Source of the DNA: Bartonella bacilliformis Ver097
Lineage (GTDB): Bacteria; Pseudomonadota; Alphaproteobacteria; Rhizobiales; Rhizobiaceae
NCBI RefSeq assembly: GCF_000709795.1
Contig: NZ_KL503805.1
Location: 62,001 to 126,000 of the forward strand
Reading direction: 5' to 3'
Length of the DNA stretch: 64,000 nt
Shown: positions 59,048-64,000 of the stretch, piece after piece
Layout of the letters: each line of letters opens with the position of its first letter
How positions within the stretch are numbered: the first letter of the stretch is position 1
Program-made: the position numbers and the translations under genes
Notes under the pieces: generated by a model
Told to the model about the DNA's origin: nothing
Database searches by the model: none
What the model saw: the letters and a program-made list of their open reading frames with translations, nothing else

Positions 59048-61842
59048 GTTTTGGTGCTCCCTTAATTTTACTTGGTTTTTTTGCTCTGCCTATGATTTGG
59101 TGGTTATTGTGGATAACGCCTCCCAAACCTCATAAAGAGATCTTTCCTCCTTTGCGTCTTTTGATTAAACAAACTAATCAACAGACAACAACCAACCATA
59201 CACCTTGGTGGTTATTGTTGTTACGATTAGCCATAGCAGCGCTTATCATTATCGCTTTGGCACGTCCCTCTTGGCATCAAAATCCAATTATACTCTCTGG
59301 ATCTCAACCGCTTGCACTCATTATTGATAATGGATGGGCCTCTGCTGAAGAGTGGAAAAAATATATTGTTGTTGCGGAAACTTTACTTGATCAAGCAACA
59401 AAACAAAAAAAAGATGTTTATTTTCTTGCAACAGCTGAAAATGACCCCAAAGAAATTGGCCCTTTACCCGCAGAAGTTGCAAAACAACATTTAATGCATT
59501 TACAACCTCAACCCTGGCCTATCGACCGCTTAAAGGCATTGAATCGGCTCATTGAAAAAACTCGTGGTCAAACACTTGATATTGCCTATTTGAGTGATAG
59601 CTTACAAACAAATGAAGATGATCAGGCTTTTACTCTCATTGAACAGTTAAAACCTGAAACATTCCTGTGGTATTCATCCGATATTTCTAAACTTACCGGT
59701 ATAAAAGCTATCGATAATCATAATGGAAACATGGTAGCACGCATTATTCGTGCAACTACTCAAGGTGAAACTCCGATAACGCTAAGCCTTTATGATTTTA
59801 AAAGTAAACCCCTTGGACGCTTTACAACAAATTTTCATGAAGGAGAAGAAGAAGTTCTGGTTCCTTTCAACTTACCGCTTGAATTACGCAATGATATCTC
59901 ATGGATTAAAATTGATAATCATGCCCACGCTGCTGCAACGTTTTTAGTTGATAGCCGTAACCGAATAAACCGTGTTGCTCTCTTATCATCAAGTATCAAT
60001 GAAATGGTACAACCATTACTATCTCCATTTTATTATGTCATTAAAGCATTGCAGGGCTACGCAGAACTTATAACAACAGGAGGAGGAGAGCTTTCAGCTG
60101 ACATTGATTACTTACTCAAACAAAACCCTTCTGTCTTCATTTTGGGTGACATTGTTAACATGCCACAAGCAGCAGAAAAAAAGCTCTCTGATTTCGTCAA
60201 TAAAGGGGGAACACTTATTCGTTTTGCTGGAGATAATCTCAGTTCAACAGAACAATATGATAGCTTATTACCTGTGCCATTGCGCCCTGGTAAACGTTCA
60301 CTCGGCAGTGTTATGTCATGGGCTAAACCACAAAAATTAGCACCTTTTGTGCAAAATAGCTTCTTCTCTGATCTTCTTTTTCCAGAAAATGTAACTGTTT
60401 CACGCCAAATTTTAGCAGAACCAACCCCAGATCTTTTTGAAAAAACATGGCTCAGTCTTGCTGATGGATCCCCTTTTATCACAGCAACTGACTACGGAAA
60501 AGGTGTTCTCATTTTTATCCATACCGCACCTGATCCTACATGGTCTAATCTTGCGCTTTCTGGATTTTTTGCACAAATGTTGCAAAAACTTATCACACTC
60601 AGTGTATACAACAACACCTCCTTAACTCAAATGAAAGCAATGGCACCACAAAATCCCTGGCGGATATTAAATGCCGATGGACAATTGCAATCCCCTCCCT
60701 TTCATGTTGTTCCACTCATTATTGATGAACAAAAATTCCCCATACCATCCTATCATACCCCACCTGGGTTTTATGGCGTTAACAATAATTTTTATGCTTT
60801 GAATCTCTTAACGCCTTCTTCTCGCTTAATAAAAACTTCATTACCAAATTCCTTAGGAAAAAATCCTTTATCATATGAAATGAAAGAACAACATTTTACT
60901 GGACCACTTTTAGGATTAGCGCTTTTATTATTTGCTTTTGATAGTTTTTTCGTTTTATGGATGAGAAAAGCTTTTTTTTTCAATCGACAACTCAGTATGT
61001 TCCTTCTATTACTTTTTATAATAGGCCTGGCCAGCTTATTCTCAGATATATCAAATGTCTACGCACAAACCACAAAAACTCATGATGAAATCATGGTGAA
61101 AGCGGCGGGAGCTACCCACCTTGCTTATGTTATAACCAATAACCATGAAATTGATACCACAAGTAAGAGTGGACTAGAAACACTGAGCCAGTTCATTGCA
61201 GATCGTACAATGCTCTCACCTGGTTCTGTTATAGCTCTTGATCTTGATAAAGATGAACTTGCTTTTTATCCTCTAATTTATTGGCCTCTTGACGCTAACA
61301 GTCCTATGCCAACGCAAAAAGCTCTTGAAAAAATAAGTGCTTTTATGAAAAATGGAGGAGCCGTTTTATTTGATACACGCGATCAGATAAATACCAATCT
61401 GACTCTTGAAGAAATTGCAACCCCAGCGACACAGAGATTACGGGCTATATTAAGTGAACTTAATATTCCAACCCTTGAACCTGCATCTGCTGATCATGTT
61501 GTTTCCCGTTCTTTTTATATTATGCCTGATTTTCCTGGACGTTACCGTGGATCACCTTTATGGGTTGCATCATCATCAATAAATAAAAAAAATAAAAATT
61601 CTATGATGACTGACGATAATGTGAGTTCTCTTTTTATCACCGCTAATGACTTTGCTGGTGCTTGGGCCTTAGACTTCAAAGATACATGGAAATATCCTCT
61701 TGTCTCCAATGATTCTATGCAACGTCTATGGGCATTTCGTGCAGGATTGAACATCGTCATCTATGTCCTTACAGGAAACTATAAAGCTGATCAAATCCAT
61801 GTTCCTGCACTATTAGAGCGTTTTAACAAAGAGAGAAGGTAA
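59044..61842 (+). CDS. BatA N-terminal and DUF4159 domain membrane protein
   Basis: The 932-residue protein opens with the BatA-type N-terminal segment (LLGFFALPMIWWLLWI and a second hydrophobic stretch at about 57-75). A VWA-like or amidotransferase-like region spans about 90-560, two membrane segments lie at about 620-665, and a C-terminal DUF4159 domain at about 690-930 contains GGAVLFDTRDQ. TTG at 59044 is chosen because AAGGAG lies six bases upstream; it overlaps the DUF58 stop. It probably forms an envelope complex with its neighbours. Confidence 0.88.
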   Translation: MSFGAPLILLGFFALPMIWWLLWITPPKPHKEIFPPLRLLIKQTNQQTTTNHTPWWLLLLRLAIAALIIIALARPSWHQNPIILSGSQPLALIIDNGWASAEEWKKYIVVAETLLDQATKQKKDVYFLATAENDPKEIGPLPAEVAKQHLMHLQPQPWPIDRLKALNRLIEKTRGQTLDIAYLSDSLQTNEDDQAFTLIEQLKPETFLWYSSDISKLTGIKAIDNHNGNMVARIIRATTQGETPITLSLYDFKSKPLGRFTTNFHEGEEEVLVPFNLPLELRNDISWIKIDNHAHAAATFLVDSRNRINRVALLSSSINEMVQPLLSPFYYVIKALQGYAELITTGGGELSADIDYLLKQNPSVFILGDIVNMPQAAEKKLSDFVNKGGTLIRFAGDNLSSTEQYDSLLPVPLRPGKRSLGSVMSWAKPQKLAPFVQNSFFSDLLFPENVTVSRQILAEPTPDLFEKTWLSLADGSPFITATDYGKGVLIFIHTAPDPTWSNLALSGFFAQMLQKLITLSVYNNTSLTQMKAMAPQNPWRILNADGQLQSPPFHVVPLIIDEQKFPIPSYHTPPGFYGVNNNFYALNLLTPSSRLIKTSLPNSLGKNPLSYEMKEQHFTGPLLGLALLLFAFDSFFVLWMRKAFFFNRQLSMFLLLLFIIGLASLFSDISNVYAQTTKTHDEIMVKAAGATHLAYVITNNHEIDTTSKSGLETLSQFIADRTMLSPGSVIALDLDKDELAFYPLIYWPLDANSPMPTQKALEKISAFMKNGGAVLFDTRDQINTNLTLEEIATPATQRLRAILSELNIPTLEPASADHVVSRSFYIMPDFPGRYRGSPLWVASSSINKKNKNSMMTDDNVSSLFITANDFAGAWALDFKDTWKYPLVSNDSMQRLWAFRAGLNIVIYVLTGNYKADQIHVPALLERFNKERR

Positions 61843-63938
61843 TGATAGAATCTCTGACTTTTCAGCCTTTCCTTCCTATTTTTTGGATTCTCTTTTTAGG
61901 CGGGATTCCTGCTTTTTTTATCATCGTTGGCTTCATCACAAAGCAGCGCGGAGCTTTATTACGTCTTACAACCTTAGCTTCTCTCATTCTTGTTTTACTC
62001 AATCCTGTTATAAAAAAAGAGCAACGTGAACCCGTTAAAAGTATTGTAGGAATTCTCATTGATCATAGTAAAAGCCAAACTTTAGGTACACGTACAGAAG
62101 ACAGTGACAAAGCACGCATACAATTAACCAACGCACTGGCGCGCTATCCACAATTTGAGCCGCGCTTTATTGAAGCTAGAAAACGTTCTGATAATCATTA
62201 TGCATCATCAGAGAATTTATTTTATGCTTTGACACAAGCCACATCTGATATACCACCATCCCTCTATGCAGGAACAATTTTGATCACTGATGGACAAGTG
62301 CACAATATTCCTGAAATATCAGAACTTCATCATAAAGCACCAATCAACGCCCTTATAACAGGAAGAACAGATGAATTTGACCGCCAAATTAAACTTATCT
62401 CTCCTCCCCGTTTTGCTCTGATCAATAAACCACAAACACTTTCTATTTTGGTTGAAGATAAAGGCCAACCCAAAAAGGAAATGTCAGCGCAAGTAAACGT
62501 TTCTGTGAGTGTCAATAACCAAGAGGTTGGTCGCTATTCTGTAACGCCTGGTATCATCTTTCAAACTGACATCACTCTTCCTCATACTGAAAAAAACATC
62601 GTTCAAGTGACTACAGATACACACGAGGGTGAATTAAGCTCTGATAACAATCGAGCCATTGCTATCATTGAAGGGATCAGAGAAACTTTGCGAGTTCTTC
62701 TCATTTCGGGTGCACCTTATAATGGTGAACGCACATGGCGTGATCTTTTAAAGAGTGATTCCAATATTGATCTTGTTCATTTTACTATTCTGCGTCCTCC
62801 TGAAAAAGCGGATAACACCCCTTCTAGCCAATTATCACTAGTTGTTTTTCCTACAACTAAGCTATTTGTTGAAGAAATTAATAATTTTGATCTCATCATT
62901 CTTGATGGCTACCAACATTCCAGTGCACTACCACTCATTTATTATGATTATATCACCCAGTATGTACAAAAAGGTGGTGCATTACTAATGGTTACAGGAC
63001 CTGAATTTGCTGGTGAACAATCACTTGCTAAAACACCTTTGATAAGTATCCTACCCGCATTACCAAATGGAACTGTTATTGAAAAACCTTTTCGTCCTGC
63101 ATTAACAAAAGAGGGCGAACGTCACCCTGTTACACGAAATCTTGCAACACCCACCCACCCAGCTACTCAATGGGGACAATGGTTAAGACAAATTGCAATT
63201 AAACAAACAGGCCAAAGCCTTACCATCATGAAAGGAGCTGATGAACAACCACTCTTACTCCTCTCCCATATTGGTAAAGGACGTGTAGGTATGTTGCTGT
63301 CCGATGAAAGTTGGCTTTGGGCACGAAATTTCGAAGGTGGAGGTCCCTACGCTTCTCTCTACCGTCGTATTGCCCATTGGCTCATGAAAGAACCAGAACT
63401 TGAAGAAGAGAAATTAAGTGCTGTGAATGATCTCCATCGTTTAACAATTCGTCGACAAACACTTGAAGATCACCCAGAACCCGTTGAAGTCATTTTCCCC
63501 TCTGGCAAAAAAGAAAATATCACTCTCAGTAAAGAACAAGAAGGTGTATTTATAGGAACTATAAATGCAGATGAAATAGGGATCTTTACAATCCACAATG
63601 GCAACCAAACAGTTCTTGCCCCTATAGGTGCACTCGATAATCCTGAATTATCTGACTTAATTTCAACAGAAGAAAAATTGGCGCCCATCATTCAAAACAC
63701 GGGTGGCTATATAACACGTTTACATCACGAAAAAAGAAACGGTATTCATATTCCTCCCATAAAGATAGTTGGACCACAAACGAAATTCATCTCTTCCTTT
63801 CCTCAATCAATTATTCTAAAGGAAGCAACAGAAACCCGTTTGGTTAGCGCTGTTCATTTTTCAATCTTTTCCGGATTTTTTGCTCTGCTAACGTGTCTGT
63901 TATTTCTCAGTAGTATATGGTATCGTGAAAGTCGCTAA
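61842..63938 (+). CDS. Large membrane protein of the moxR operon, function unknown
   Basis: The 698-residue protein has two N-terminal membrane segments (about 12-30 and 38-52), then VWA-like features (VGILIDHSKSQTLGTR, ILITDGQVHNIPE). A glutamine-amidotransferase-like central region follows (LLISGAPYNGERTWRDLL, GGALLMVTGPEFAGEQ), with one membrane segment near the C-terminus (about 672-692). It is in the same family position as the rhizobial uncharacterised membrane proteins downstream of DUF4159 genes. One-base overlap with the preceding stop; GAGAAGG lies upstream. Confidence 0.85.
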   Translation: MIESLTFQPFLPIFWILFLGGIPAFFIIVGFITKQRGALLRLTTLASLILVLLNPVIKKEQREPVKSIVGILIDHSKSQTLGTRTEDSDKARIQLTNALARYPQFEPRFIEARKRSDNHYASSENLFYALTQATSDIPPSLYAGTILITDGQVHNIPEISELHHKAPINALITGRTDEFDRQIKLISPPRFALINKPQTLSILVEDKGQPKKEMSAQVNVSVSVNNQEVGRYSVTPGIIFQTDITLPHTEKNIVQVTTDTHEGELSSDNNRAIAIIEGIRETLRVLLISGAPYNGERTWRDLLKSDSNIDLVHFTILRPPEKADNTPSSQLSLVVFPTTKLFVEEINNFDLIILDGYQHSSALPLIYYDYITQYVQKGGALLMVTGPEFAGEQSLAKTPLISILPALPNGTVIEKPFRPALTKEGERHPVTRNLATPTHPATQWGQWLRQIAIKQTGQSLTIMKGADEQPLLLLSHIGKGRVGMLLSDESWLWARNFEGGGPYASLYRRIAHWLMKEPELEEEKLSAVNDLHRLTIRRQTLEDHPEPVEVIFPSGKKENITLSKEQEGVFIGTINADEIGIFTIHNGNQTVLAPIGALDNPELSDLISTEEKLAPIIQNTGGYITRLHHEKRNGIHIPPIKIVGPQTKFISSFPQSIILKEATETRLVSAVHFSIFSGFFALLTCLLFLSSIWYRESR

Positions 63939-64000
63939 AAATTCTGACCAATTTAACCATTTTCAAGCAACTGACAGCCTCTTTACAGCAAGTATATCAA

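Overview
The window looks like core chromosome of an AT-rich alphaproteobacterium of the order Hyphomicrobiales (Rhizobiales), most probably a Bartonella. The evidence is a low-GC genome with long AT-rich intergenic spacers, rhizobial protein signatures (BA14K and BP26/SIMPL proteins, an LsrB/VtlR-type LysR regulator beside trxB, an N-terminally extended UvrB) and rhizobial gene order (lsrB-trxB ... lpsB-greA; lgt-midA-pgeF; dnaG-rpoD; rsmH-ftsL-ftsI-murE). The genus is inferred; no rRNA gene is present to confirm it. I see no insertion sequence, prophage, integrase or CRISPR array.

Layout. 1-3723 (minus) is the start of the division/cell-wall cluster, rsmH-ftsL-ftsI-murE, with murE cut by the window edge. 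It is followed upstream by the RNase P RNA (3931-4310), a small membrane orphan and a candidate Rho-independent small RNA with a C-rich loop (5353-5480). 6085-14875 holds ettA, pncA, a TerC-like membrane protein, an XRE regulator with a palindromic operator candidate, an easily missed 59-residue DUF1508 gene, a CAU-anticodon tRNA, a BP26-like exported protein and rpoD. 15212-23416 carries dnaG, an MscS channel, a Na/Pi transporter, a GlsB-type membrane protein, ubiC and carA. 23578-31381 carries an MFS exporter, a 1-kb non-coding gap, carB, a cold-shock gene, a decayed aminotransferase fragment and the intact aspartate aminotransferase. 32120-37468 has lsrB-trxB, trkH, lpsB/lpcC and greA. 37736-45763 has an SH3 protein, uvrB, a BA14K protein, an MBL hydrolase, an OmpR/EnvZ-type two-component pair, a YbjN-like protein and ubiK. 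46015-56864 has lgt-midA-pgeF, prs, rplY-pth, an L,D-transpeptidase, ychF, a PRC-barrel protein, trmL and the CCA-adding enzyme. 57105-63938 is a tightly overlapping moxR-DUF58-BatA/DUF4159-membrane protein operon.

How genes work together. Many genes serve the envelope: peptidoglycan (murE, ftsI, ftsL, ldt, pgeF), lipoprotein and LPS synthesis (lgt, lpsB), ubiquinone (ubiC, ubiK), ion homeostasis (trkH, mscS, Na/Pi) and osmotic or redox sensing (two-component pair, lsrB-trxB). The rest is information processing and nucleotide supply (dnaG, rpoD, uvrB, greA, prs, carA, carB, pncA, pth, rplY, trmL, cca). The least expected signals are the three-hairpin small RNA candidate, an aatA-like pseudogene (29820-30070) just upstream of intact aatA, a possible ATT start for trkH, a 12-bp inverted repeat over the rnpB promoter, and a switchable leader before rplY. 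I found no unmistakable new multi-gene system.
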